A stretch of DNA of 64,000 nucleotides. It comes from Euonymus europaeus. Its lineage: Eukaryota; Streptophyta; Magnoliopsida; Celastrales; Celastraceae. The position numbers and the translations under genes are program-made. Of this stretch, positions 36,480 to 47,655 are shown in pieces. The stretch is taken from NCBI GenBank assembly GCA_963580455.1, contig OY756965.1:22046902-22110901 (forward strand), read 5' to 3'. Position 1 is the first letter of the stretch. Each line of letters begins with the position of its first letter. A model generated the notes under the pieces. It ran no database searches. It saw only the letters and a list, made by a program, of their open reading frames with translations, and was not told the DNA's origin.

Positions 36480-39400
36480 ATGCCAGAGCTGCCGGAGGTT
36501 GAGGCGGCGAGGAGAGCCATAGAGGAGCATTGCCGTGGAAAGAAGATCAAGAGATCCATCGTGGCTGAAGACTCCAAAGTCATCGATGGCGTCTCTCGCT
36601 CGGACTTCGAGGCCGCTCTTCTTGACAAAACCATCGTTTCCGCTCACCGAAAGGGCAAGAACTTGTGGCTCCAGCTCGATTCCCCTCCTTTTCCTTCTTT
36701 CCAATTCGGTAATTTTTCTCCTTTGCAAACCCTAAAATAAAGGAACGATTGATCTTTTTTTGTCTATTTATTGTTTTGGAGGGGCTTGTATTTGTGATTT
36801 ATTTTGTTTAAAATTAGGGTTTTATGGCCTGCTAAATTAGTCTCTAATTTATTTTTCGAATTCTTCCATTCTGCTCGTAGAACATATGCTTTGTTACAGG
36901 CCTTTTACGACACCCAACAACTTCTGTAATTATTTTGTTTTGATTTTTATTTTCCTGTCGGATTACTAGTAGCCTTAAAATTTATTTCAGGTATGGCAGG
37001 TGCTGTATACATTAAGGGAGTTCCTGTTACAAAGTACAAGAGGTGAGCAAAGTCTGAAAATTTTATGTGCAACTGTTTCGATTGTTAGTATTTTTGGTTC
37101 CGTTGTGGGTTGATGCACAAAGAGAGTCTTTTTTTTTCATTTTCCTTTGATGGATACCAGTGATATGATGGCACTCAGTTTCTAAGTTCTTTTAAAATTT
37201 GATTGTATTATCTTTCTATTATTCAACTGTCAAACTTATTTAATCAATTACAGAATAGAAACTACAAGCGGAATACACATGTTTTAATGATTTATGAGTT
37301 CAATGGAAGGAGAAAAGGTTACTGCTCAAGCAGGAGGAATGCAATTCCAACCATTATGATCCATAGCAAAAGAACAATATTAATTTGTAGGGAAAAAAAA
37401 TCGGGATATCATTTGATGTTTTCAATTATATCACATTTGCAGGAGAATCTACAATTCAATCTGCATTTGGTTATGCATAATGATCGTAGCATTGTGATTT
37501 GTCTATATTAAGTAATCTCAAATTCATATAGAATTGCTGTCCTTTTACCATTGTCATACGCCATAGGAGGTGACATTTTCTGAAATGTTGATATTCCCCT
37601 CTTCCCGTTTTATTTTTTGTACTTTTTTCAAGAATTACTAAGCTGTCATTTTACCATTTCCATAAGCTCTCAAGAGTGAAGAAGATTATGATTATTCATT
37701 ATCGAGAGCTTAGTTATTTCTCGGAAAAGTACGAGGGACCCAATTTCTCTTTGTGGGGGATAGCCATTATTATATGATGTTTTCCCCCTCTTAATTAAAT
37801 GAAAAGAAAAAGAGATAGAAACACTTTTATATTTTATTATATTTGAATTAAATTTCTATCTGCGGTGGTCCTGGTGGAAGGTGTCATTTTCTTTCATAGC
37901 GTGAATGAATTATTATCCTTTCCTTTAATTACCTTTTACAGGTCCGCTGTTAATGACACAGATGAATGGCCTTCCAAATATTCCAAGTTATTCATCGAGG
38001 TTTGAATTTCATAAATTCTACATATTTGAATTGCCTTTTGTAAAATATCCTTACATGTGTGTTCCTTTACTTTTGGGGTATTAATAAACGTGTTGGTAGT
38101 GTTGCACATCATTAGAATTTCAACTTGTGAGAGTAATGGACTTTCACTCAGCTTTCATGTCAAAGTCTGTGAGTTTTGTTTACTCATTTAAATAATTAAT
38201 GTTTTAGTAAAATAATTGGCAGTTTCCTTGGCAAGCTTGTTCTCTTTTGAGAGTCCTTATATGGTGAGAACTATCTCAATAAAATTAAGAACTAAAGTAT
38301 TTTGGAAAAGAAGTCATATAAAACAATTAAATGGGAAAAAGGTTCATAAGTTTATGCCTTATATTTTTAGTGTGAAGAGTACTGGCTGTTACTTTTATAT
38401 ATGTGTTCAGGCTCTCATGTGAAATTGGAATTCGGTACCATATCATATGTTATGGCAGTCTTGTATTTTTTTTTATTGATTTTAGCTTCTGTAGAAATAT
38501 CTTGTGTTCATGCAATTATGATTCTTTGACTGGCTTGAATAAATTGAACCATCACTTAACAATTTTAACCCTGTAACAAAATATATGCCACCTTGTGCAG
38601 TTAGATGATGGTCTGGAGCTATCTTTCACTGACAAGAGGCGATTTGCTAAAGTTCGCTTGTTAAAAGATGTATTGTTTTCTGCTCTACATATGATTATTC
38701 ATACTGCTCCTGGTTTTGGGAGCACCAGCCATAGCCATTGTATTAGTTCTTTACTAATAACTTTGTTTGAACAGCCGTCTTTGGTATCCCCAATATCTGA
38801 ACTTGGCCCTGATGCCCTATTGGAGCCTATGACCGTTGATCAATTTTTTGGATCTTTAAGCAAGAAGAAAATTGCAATTAAGGCATTATTGCTTGATCAG
38901 GTGAGTTTCTATAAGTATTGTCTAACCTTTCTCAAACTCTGTACATAGTAACTACATTATGTAAGTTCCATTTTTATTCCTGATTTCCTGTTGATTCAGG
39001 AAACACAGATTTACTGATAATCTTTATTTTTCTTTCTCATTCATATTATTTTTGTATTCTCCATGAGTAACTAGTGAATGCTTTAAACTTTATACATGGT
39101 GACAGTAGTAGGCACATCTAGTTGTATTTAAGTTAAATTACTGATATGAGAAAGTACCCAATATCTGAACATCATGATATGGTTTTGAGATTATGTTGCT
39201 TTTTTCTAAAGACGAATTTAAAATGCTTAATTTAGTAGAAGGCCCCAAATCACATTATAGTCGTTATGCTTCTGATTGTCTTTTGTAGTTGTTGCTGACA
39301 TTACCTGTTGCACTTATTTATGGCTACATTCTCTTGTTGGCAAGGCCTATGAAAACTTGTCTTTTTCTAATATCCAGTTTCCAGTCTATTTCTTCTTAAT

Positions 39401-42400
39401 GTGGAAATATTCCGCAGTAAGCACATAGTTCTCTCTCCCTCCACCTACTTCAAAAGTGCATCTAGGTTGTGCTCAGCTGATGTTTACACTTTAGACATCC
39501 CAAGTGCATTCACTTAATGCTGATCCAAGTTCACCTATAGCCACAGTCACAAGCCTTGGTTGTTGTGAGGACATTCAGTTGTTGAATCTTCTATGTGCTT
39601 TACAGGACTTGTTTCATTAGTAAGCAATCAAGGATCTCGTACCTAGCATGCATGTTTTTACATTTGAGAACTTGAAAATTAAACATGCCATGAAGAATTG
39701 GTTTTAGTGTTCATTTTATGGAGAGTCAGTATTTTAGAGTGAACGGTCTTGCATGACCTATTAATGTGTTAAACTTTAACTTTGTTGATTATTGCAGAGC
39801 TTTATCTCAGGTATTGGAAATTGGATTGCAGACGAAGTTCTATACCAAGTTAGTTTATCTTTAAATTTTAACATTGAGTGTATGAAAAACTTGTGTTAGA
39901 TTTATAGCTCTAGATCTCAGCACTCAATGGTCTCAACTATTTTGCATAACTATGTTTTGTTGCTCATGGTTTCGGCATGGATTTTCTTCAACTTGATGGC
40001 AAAAAAATGTCCGAGATGATCTCCACAAAGATGTGCTAGTTAGCTCATTGGTCTCAAGTTTGCATAACTATGTTCAGTGCTTTATGGTTTCTGCATGGAT
40101 TTTATTAAACTTGATGGAAAAAAATGTCAGTGATGATCTTCACATAAGATGTGCTTGTTAAGTTGAATTTGAGTTTTGAGTAAAACTGTACACACACTTT
40201 TATAATCAGTTTTTCTCCCGAACTGAATAGAGCGGCACGTTGCGTGAGTTGATTACTCATCCTTAAATAAGGCTTACTTATTAATTGTCAAATAAAAGTA
40301 ATTTTTTGGAAGTATTTTTCCATGAAATGAAACATATATTAATATTATTAAGTATATTGTAAGTACCAATTCGTACAACTTTGGCATATAAAAAAAATTG
40401 ACTTTTTAGTGTGCCAAATCAGTTAGCGGCAGGGCCAGGCTGTAGTTGGCATTGGATTGAAAGATCTTAGATTGGGTAGCTCCCATTGATAGGAAAACAT
40501 AAGTGTGCTTTGGAGTTGCAGTATATTGATGTTGCTTAGAAAGAATTGAAGAACCTAGAAGTCATAAAAGAATTGAAGATCTTAGAGTTGTAAACTTTTT
40601 CCAGTGTGTAGCCACAATGATATATTGAACTAGGATGGGCTTATTGTAGATAACTTAAGGAAGGCTATACTGAGAGAGTGTAACACAATTAGGTTATTTC
40701 CATAGAGAACATCCTTTTGTGTTCGTACATTTAATTGTGTTGGTACCGAGATGGAAAATTGGCCTAGGAGTTTTCTAAGAAGCCAATTCTTTAGCAATCG
40801 AATGTAGCCACTGATGTAGAAGAACCTACCTAAACCCCCCTCCCCTCCCCTCTCTTTTTTCTAGGCAAATCTTTTTGCAGTTATCTCATGAGGTTTTAGT
40901 GATTTGGTATTTGATACAAACATCCCACATCGCTAAGATGTGGGAGTTGTGATATATTGACAGGGAGGGCAAATGCCTTCCTTAATCAGTCAACAAGTTT
41001 TTTAGGCAAAAGGCTGGTTACAACCAACCCATATGTGACCATTGGTTGGGCTTGTTCAATGGTTGGGCCTACTAAGTGCGTGTATGGGTGTGCGCTTGGC
41101 TAGGTTCCTATCAGTTGGTATCATAGTGGTTCGGTCTCTGCGCGCTTGGTCCAGGTATAACATTGAACTTGGCCATCGTGCAAAAGGCTACCAGTGGATC
41201 AGTTGGTATCATAGTGGTTCGGTCTCTGCGTGCTTGGTCCAGGTATGACATTGAACTGGGCCATCGTGCAAAAGGCTACCAGTGGATCTGGTGGTACAGG
41301 TAAGTACCCCAGTTCAATGAAAGACCCTCATTGAGTGCAGCCAACATGGTCCTCTGTTCAGGTATGAGACTGGACTAAGTCGCCACGGAAAGAGCTACCA
41401 ATGGATCTGGTGGTACGGGACTACGGGTAAGGACTCCAGCCTAGTGAAAGACCCCCATTGAGTGCAGCCAACGTCCACGTTGGCTTAGTAAAGCGGGGGT
41501 ATTGATACGAACGTCTCACATCGCTAAGAGTGGGAGTTGTGATCTATTGATAAGGAGGGCAAATGTCTTCCTTAATCAGTTAACAAGTTTTCTAGGCAAA
41601 AGCCTATTGGGCTTGTTGGTTACAACCATATGTGGCCATTGGTTGGGCTTGTTGGATGGTTGGGCCTAGTAAGTGCGTGTATGGGCGCGCGCTTGGCCAA
41701 GTTCTTATCAATATTATGAATTGGTCTTGCCAAGTTATGAAGTGGTTTCAGTAATCTTTATTCCTATTGTGTTGCAGGCGAGGATTCATCCACTGCAGAG
41801 TGCTGCTAGCCTGTCCAAAGAAAGTTGTGCAACTTTGCTCAAGTGCATTAAAGAGGTAGGAGACACTTTTTGACTTGGGGTTTTACTGGATTGTTAGAAT
41901 TTTTTTCTTTCCGTAAAACGTGCTGTTTTCATGGAAAATTTAGAGGGCAATCAATGTAGGTAATTCAGTTTGCTGTTGAAGTTGATGCTGAATGTAGCTG
42001 CTTTCCTCTTGAATGGTTGTTTCATTTTCGGTGGGAAAAAAAGCCTGGGAAAGTTGATGGTAAGAAACTTATGAGGGAACTTTTGCAAAATGTTGATTTT
42101 ACAGGTCATTGAAAAAGCACTTGAGGTTGGGGCAGATAGTAATCAGTTCCCTAATAATTGGGTCTTCCATTCCCGGGAAAAGAAGCCTGGCAAGGCTTTT
42201 GTTGACGGTTTGGCTCCTGATCTTTTATGATCTTTTTTATGGAAATATGTATGTTTTTTGTCTTATATTTGATTTTTGTCCCTTCAGGAATATATTATAA
42301 AATCCCAAGTTTTTGTAGGATCATCTGAATGAAATTTATGTTCTGCGCTGCTCCATATGCCATTAACAATAAATTACCTTTTTTCAATCATCTTTTAATT

Positions 42401-43038
42401 GGCACGATTTATTCTTTCTGCTCACAAGGCATTTGCAATTTCCATTAATAAAAATGTTGATCAGCTTCCAATATGTTGCAGGGAAGAAGATTGATTTTAT
42501 TACTGCTGGTGGCAGGGTATGTCTTTCTAACTTAGGACCTTCAATATTATTCTTAATTGCTCTTTTTGGTAAATGGCTCAACAGGCGGTGTTTTTGGATT
42601 TAGACAACAGCCTATGTTCCAGAATTACAAAAGCTAAGCGGAGGCCAAGCTACAAAAGTGGCACGCAAGCAAACATCTAAAAGAAAAGGGGGTAGAAAAG
42701 ATGAAGTGGGGGATATTGATGAACCAGTAAGCGAGGAGGAAGAGGAAACTGCTGAAATTGTTGAACTAAAGAAGGGATCAAAGTCTAAAGGTGCGAAGAA
42801 GCCTCCATCAAAACGAAAATCTAAGGGAATTGAAGATGATACTGGTGCTGTTCCCAATGATGGAGAAGATGATGACCCCGCTGGTGAGGAAGAAGTAGTA
42901 GCTAAAAGATCCAAATCAAAACAAAGAGGTAAGAAGCCTGCAGCCAAAAGGAAATCTAGGGAAAGTGATGGTGATGATAATGAGGACGATGGAGAAGACG
43001 AAAAGAGGAAACAAGGGAAGGTGACCAATGATAAGTAA
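36480..43038 (+). CDS. FPG1: Formamidopyrimidine-DNA glycosylase (plant FPG)
   Basis: Ten exons: 36480-36708, 36991-37042, 37942-37999, 38601-38669, 38775-38900, 39798-39848, 41778-41855, 42105-42207, 42482-42516 and 42604-43038; 411 residues, all phases consistent. The protein starts MPELPEVEAARR; the Pro exposed after Met removal and the next Glu are the catalytic residues of Fpg enzymes. HRKGKNLWL and TDKRRFAKV match DNA-contacting segments. The helix-two-turn-helix motif is split between exons 6 and 7 (SFISGIGNWIADEVLYQ, ARIHPLQSA). KKIDFITAGGRTTAYVPELQ is the region that replaces the bacterial zinc finger in plants. A tail of about 130 residues alternates Lys/Arg and Glu/Asp blocks. The enzyme removes oxidised purines and nicks abasic sites in base-excision repair. 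Confidence 0.93.
40912..41710 (+). mobile_element. TRIM retrotransposon (799 bp) in FPG1 intron 6
   Basis: Two similar terminal repeats, 40912-41113 (202 bp) and 41503-41710 (208 bp), both begin TGATAC and end TATCA. The first is followed after two bases by TTGGTATCATAGTGG, a variant of the plant tRNA-Met primer-binding site TGGTATCAGAGC. The second is preceded by the purine tract AAAGCGGGGGTAT. Flanks GTATT (40907-40911) and ATATT (41711-41715) are a 5-bp target duplication with one mismatch. The 389-bp interior has no gag or pol, so it is a terminal-repeat retrotransposon in miniature moved by another element's enzymes. It is in the gene's orientation. Confidence 0.88.
41112..41287 (+). repeat. 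88-bp tandem duplication including the TRIM primer-binding site
   Basis: The segment starting CAGTTGGTATCATAGTGG at 41112 recurs at 41200, an 88-base period, with only a few differences. A more divergent third unit (GGAAAGAGCTACCAATGGATC, about 41380-41410) resembles its end. The primer-binding site is therefore present twice. Confidence 0.85.
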
Positions 43039-44020
43039 CCCAAGGCAGCATTCACGAAAATTGCTGCCAGCCAAAACAGTAAAAAGTCCAAGAAAGGCAA
43101 GTAGTTTATGTTGAGAAATGGCCATGCAAACTTGCCTGCATTTGGGGAAATGAAAAGGCAGGGTTTAGGGTTTAACTTATTCTTAATGCTACCTCTTAAG
43201 TTGTGGTTACTTGTGTTCATGTTTTTCAACTGCTCTATGGACTAGAAGCTTAGAAGAATGGATTCCCTGTTATGGTTCTGTCCACTATCCCAGGTGTATT
43301 CCTGTATCTGTTGCTCCCTTTTGCACCCATTGCCTACGAACCTAGGGCACATCAATGATGGCCAGTCTTAGTGCTCGCATGTTTTCCAATCCACTGGATG
43401 GATGATATGAATAAAAGGCAAACTATATTTTGTGCCCTATATATCAGGTTTTACTTTCATCATAAACTATTTTTTGTCTCGCTTCTATTCCTCATCAATC
43501 TAAATGGATCACTTTTATTTCTAAAATTATTCCAGTGACGAAAAAAACTGACTTGTCAAGCTAGTTTACTTACATGTAGGAGAGAGAGTACATGTGCACT
43601 CAACATAAAATATAAAATTATATTTTATTGTTCCTCACTTATATATTATGTTTCATTTTTGTCATTAAACTAATTTTTTTCACATCTTTAGTTCTTCAAA
43701 TTTCATATATAGTGATTAAATCGAATCATACCTCACCTCTCGACAACAAATACAACACTTGCTTCACCTTCGAGTCCAATCGACAAAATCACCTCCTATG
43801 ATTATGCACAATCCTCTACCAATAGTAGAACTTGTCAGATTCCTATGAAGTTTTACATTTTAACCCGTGTTAACTCTATTGATATTGATGTTTTTAATTG
43901 AAGAATTTGTGAGACAGAATTATGTAATTTAATACTACAGTCTTGTAATCCTTGAAAAGTTGTAAATATAAGTTGTTTTATGATAGTCAATTGTAGTGTT
44001 CAAGATATTAAAATTGACTA
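43039..44020. other. FPG1 3' UTR and AT-rich intergenic DNA
   Basis: The first ~350 bases are the probable FPG1 3' UTR. The rest is AT-rich and repeat-like without recognisable coding sequence. Confidence 0.5.
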
Positions 44021-44403
44021 TGCACTATGCAGTTAGGATTTTATGTTTATTTGGTTGGAAATTGAGAATTAACTAATAGATTTTATTATGTATTTTCATT
44101 TTGTAATTGAACATTTACAGGAATACAATCAAATAATTTTAGATTAATTTAGGGACAAAATTATGTACATTATGATAGTTGAAGGATTTATCGTTGTAAT
44201 TTGAGATACTTATGCACTATGCAGTTAGGATTTTATGTTTATTTGGTTGAAAATTGAGAATTAAATGATAGATTTTATTATGTATTTTCATTTTGTAATT
44301 AAACATTTACAGAAATACAATCAAATAATTTTAGATTAATTTAGGAATAAAATTATGTACATTATGATAATTGAAGGATCTATCATTGTAATTTGACATA
44401 CTT
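44021..44403. repeat. 192-bp tandem duplication
   Basis: Two adjacent copies, each starting TGCACTATGCAGTTAGG (44021 and 44213), match through TTTTATGTTTATTTGGTTG, CAATCAAATAATTTTAGATT and GTAATTTGA(G/C)ATACTTA, with about 95% identity. No terminal repeats or coding capacity are seen. Confidence 0.85.
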
Positions 44404-45059
44404 AGTAGTCTCCTGCGTGCCATTGACCGTTGAACAACTTCAAGCGAGTTGATATATGGGCTGTATAACTGTAATTTGAGATACTAAAATAGCAACCCAA
44501 CCCATCGGTTTCTATCTTAACAACGATTGAAGAGAGAGAAATGATGTAGGTCAAAAAAAAAACGAGGGAACCAATCGTCCGGTCTATCGTCTTCATCGTC
44601 TACGGCCTCCGTCCTGGTCTACGATAGACTCTACAATAGCAAAGGTATTTGCCTCTTTCTTTTGAATTCTCAATTTTAACTTGTGTGGACACTTCAATTT
44701 CAACACCATCCACATTAATAATGCATGGATTCACTTCAACATCATGAACCCGTTCATTTTGTGTCCTCTTGTCGTTGATTCTCTTGCCATTGTTGCTGTT
44801 CTTAATATTGTGTTCTTATTCTTGATAAAATTGCACCAATCATCCCCATCGTTGACAATTAGATTTCTAGGGTTTTAGTTATGAAATGAATCTGATGTTG
44901 TGCGACTTTGAATATATGTACTCTTTTGTTTCATTGATGCTTCCAACTATTGCTCGATACCCTTGAAATACACTTCTTGCACCAACCAACTTTTTGTTGC
45001 AATTTGACGCCAAACTGGAAGTACTCCAATTGCAGGGGTGGGTAATTCTTCCTCTTTGG

Positions 45060-45290
45060 CATTGAATTATTGCTTATCAGGATAAACATGATTGAGTGAA
45101 AAATAGTCCTTCACAAATTTATCACGACTTTGATGTCTACCATGCTATCACTCGATGGCCAAAAATAGAACCACGATATCAAACCACTCGGCCACAATTA
45201 ATCATTTATTCTTCCTCTTCCGCAGCAGCTAATATCAATTTGAAGTCATCAATCGAATCCTCTTCAATATTGAGATTATTTTTCGAGAAT
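45060..45290 (-). pseudogene. PIF/Harbinger transposase relic, N-terminal part
   Basis: Minus-strand frames read EEDSIDDFKLILAAAEEEE, then in another frame RGSIFGHRVI, then in a third RHQSRDKFVKDYF and SLNHVYPD. This series (acidic LAAAEEEE block, RGS..G, RDr....L..DYF....VYp) is the N-terminal part of PIF/Harbinger transposases and ALP1-like proteins. Stops and frame changes separate the parts and the catalytic region is absent, so it is dead. A right-end-like CATTGGAGTTGTTC lies at 45478-45491 and a weak partner GAAGTACTCCAAT at about 45017. Confidence 0.55.
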
Positions 45291-45617
45291 GTTGGCGGAA
45301 AAATATGTCTGCGGCAAAATGTTGTAGCAATAATAAATACATGTGTCTCATTTTAATGAACTTTTATCATAAATAGTAATCCATTGGAGTAAAAAATTTA
45401 CATCAACCCATTAAAACACTATTAACGTTGCTATGCTACACTTTCAGCAATCACTTGAAGCATTATAGCAATTTTCATTGGAGTTGTTCTAGGAGACAAA
45501 AGTGATATTTTAAGGGATGAAAGTGATAAAAAAAAAAGTTTAAGAACGAAAATGAAATTAATTTGAGCTGGGTGCTTTATCATCTCTTGCAGTATCACTC
45601 ATCCAATGGTAAACGAA

Positions 45618-45651
45618 GTATACACGTGTATACTATGAAACGACGTCGTTT
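45618..45651. promoter_or_regulatory. Two ACGT-core palindromes in the FRS6-like promoter
   Basis: GTATACACGTGTATAC (45618-45633) is a perfect 16-base palindrome around the G-box CACGTG. AAACGACGTCGTTT (45638-45651) is a perfect 14-base palindrome around GACGTC. They lie about 200 bp before a splice donor (AAAAG|GTAATT, 45850) that ends the probable first non-coding exon of the FRS6-like gene. Both are candidate bZIP/bHLH sites; the role is inferred. Confidence 0.55.
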
Positions 45652-46283
45652 GAGTTACTAAATTCTCATTCGAGGCTGTCTGCTTTACGACGGCAGACAC
45701 GAACACAACGGTGTTATGGGGTCTGATAGCGTCTCTGCATTCAAGCCCTAATCCGAGCATCTCATCGAACCGGACTCTGATTCGCGAACCCATTATCTGT
45801 TTTAGAGAAGCAATTAAGTTGGGGAAAAGAGAGTATATCGACGCAAAAAGGTAATTCTCATTCCCTCTGTTCTATGATTCAATTTGTATCTCTGTAGTTG
45901 ATGAGGAAGTATTAAGTTAACTACGAAGCATTGTAATTCCCATCATATGTGTGTTTAAGTTGTTTTCTTTGGTTGAAATTACTTCTTCCTCTTTTGGATT
46001 ATCAAGAACGGAACAGATTCCTCTCTTTTTTTGGTAAAGTAAGAATTTTTTTTAGCAAAGGAGCAAGGAAAAAGAAATTGCAGAGAATTTCGGTGGTCAG
46101 TTCCCACACATAACCAAACATTCATCTCTAACATATATTGGGGGATATGGAAAGTCCATTGAACTGCCACAGTCCATATTGCAAACTTCTAAGGCAGGCT
46201 GTCGACCGACCTGCCCAACTGTCGACCTGTAGACTTTGCTAATGTCCCAGGCCTCAAAAGACCTTAAGGCCACTAAAATACTT

Positions 46284-46690
46284 TTATGTTTTAATCAAAG
46301 GTTTAATCTCCCATGAGGTAATCAATAGAGGATTTTGAATTGCTGTGGTAACCAGTGCCGAATGGCCTTGGAAAAGGAATTTTCCACACTCAAAATCCCT
46401 AGGGTGTTGGATCGGCTGCATGAGCTTCTGCAGTAGCTGGATCGGTGATGGGAGAATGAGCAGTGGCGGCATGAACTACTTCACCATTTGTATTCCTAGC
46501 CACCACTACTAGAGACGAGAAATCCTTCCTCACTGCCACATCAAAATTCCATTTGATAACATCTTGGTCTTCTGGGGCAGGAACCCAAGATTCAGATCGA
46601 TTATTGGAAGCCCCTGGATTTTTCCATGCCTGTAAGTTTTCTGAAGTTAACCTTTGATTATGACTATGGTCTATGAATCTGGTCAATATC
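46284..46690 (-). pseudogene. LINE RNase H domain relic, antisense in FRS6 5'-UTR intron
   Basis: Minus strand: WVPAPEDQDVIKWNFDVAV, KDFSSLVVVARNTNGEVVHA, then DPATAEAHA. After one frame change it continues IQHPRDFECGKFLFQGHSAL and VTTAIQ. The pattern (W.pP....iKwN.DvAv, g.vvRn..G.v..a.......p..AEa.A, E.D...v..ai) is the RNase H-like domain of plant non-LTR retrotransposons. The leading D of the TDA-type motif and the frame are degenerate. Confidence 0.68.
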
Positions 46691-47655
46691 CACTACCTTT
46701 CCCTCCTGAATAACTACATACATTTCTTGCTATTCAAAGACTATCCGAAAGCAATAAAGCATGATGTTTTTTTCTTTTATCAGAATTGATTTTTAGGCCA
46801 TTATTCTTTCAAAGCTATTAATTGTGTTTCTTTCAAAACTTAGAAGTTAAAACAGTGAATCGGACTTTTATTTTTAGACAGTTGGATCATGGTTTTAGAC
46901 TTTTAGAAAATTAAGTTTTGATGGTTTATGCATGAAGCTTGAATTTCATCTTCACCTTGTGTTTAGACAATGAGCTACTTGAAAAGGGGGAAAAAAGGAC
47001 CTTCCTTTTGGGTTACCCAAAAACAGATAGAATTTTGACAGGCTATTGAAATAGTGACCCAAACTAATCGTATTTTTGAAAATAGAACCTAGTAACCTAC
47101 AAAGTTTGAATATTGGAACTTTTGCTAATTTTAATCAGTTTAATGAGGATGGGTCCATGAAAATCACTAAGCTGGCTGGTCTAGGATGTTAACTAATATT
47201 AAAACATATCATGGAATCAGTGTTCTACAGTGGAAATTTTCTTGAATCTCTTAATTGTTATTCTGTCACTAAAATTTGATAATAGTGTGGCATCTTCACA
47301 CCAACAAAATAGGCAGAAAGAAAATGGATTTTTTAACTTGGACCAAGTTGACAAGCCATGCTTCATTTGATAGTTGATCCCTCTCAAGGCACTGATAAGC
47401 GAGTTTCATATTCCATCTGATAAATTTGAGACTTAGAAATAATTTTTTTTGTTTTGGAATTTCAAAGATCTTGACCTTGAGAGAGACTGCACACTCTGCA
47501 GGAGAAGTTTCAGTTATTATTTTTAGTTCCTCTATTACCTATGTTAAAGGTTTTTTGTTTGTTTGTGTGATTCTTCTATCATAAATTCTCTCGATCCTCA
47601 TTGATTGTTTGGAATACTAGTTGAATACTATAATTGGTATCTATTTATACTACAG

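Noticed and set aside
42612..43229. 205-residue minus-strand frame over the FPG1 tail
   Set aside because: Antisense shadow of the Lys/Glu-rich C-terminal exon of FPG1 (Phe/Ser/Leu-rich by complement).
45096..45356. 86-residue plus-strand frame
   Set aside because: It overlaps, in antisense, the Harbinger transposase relic, and has no family signature.
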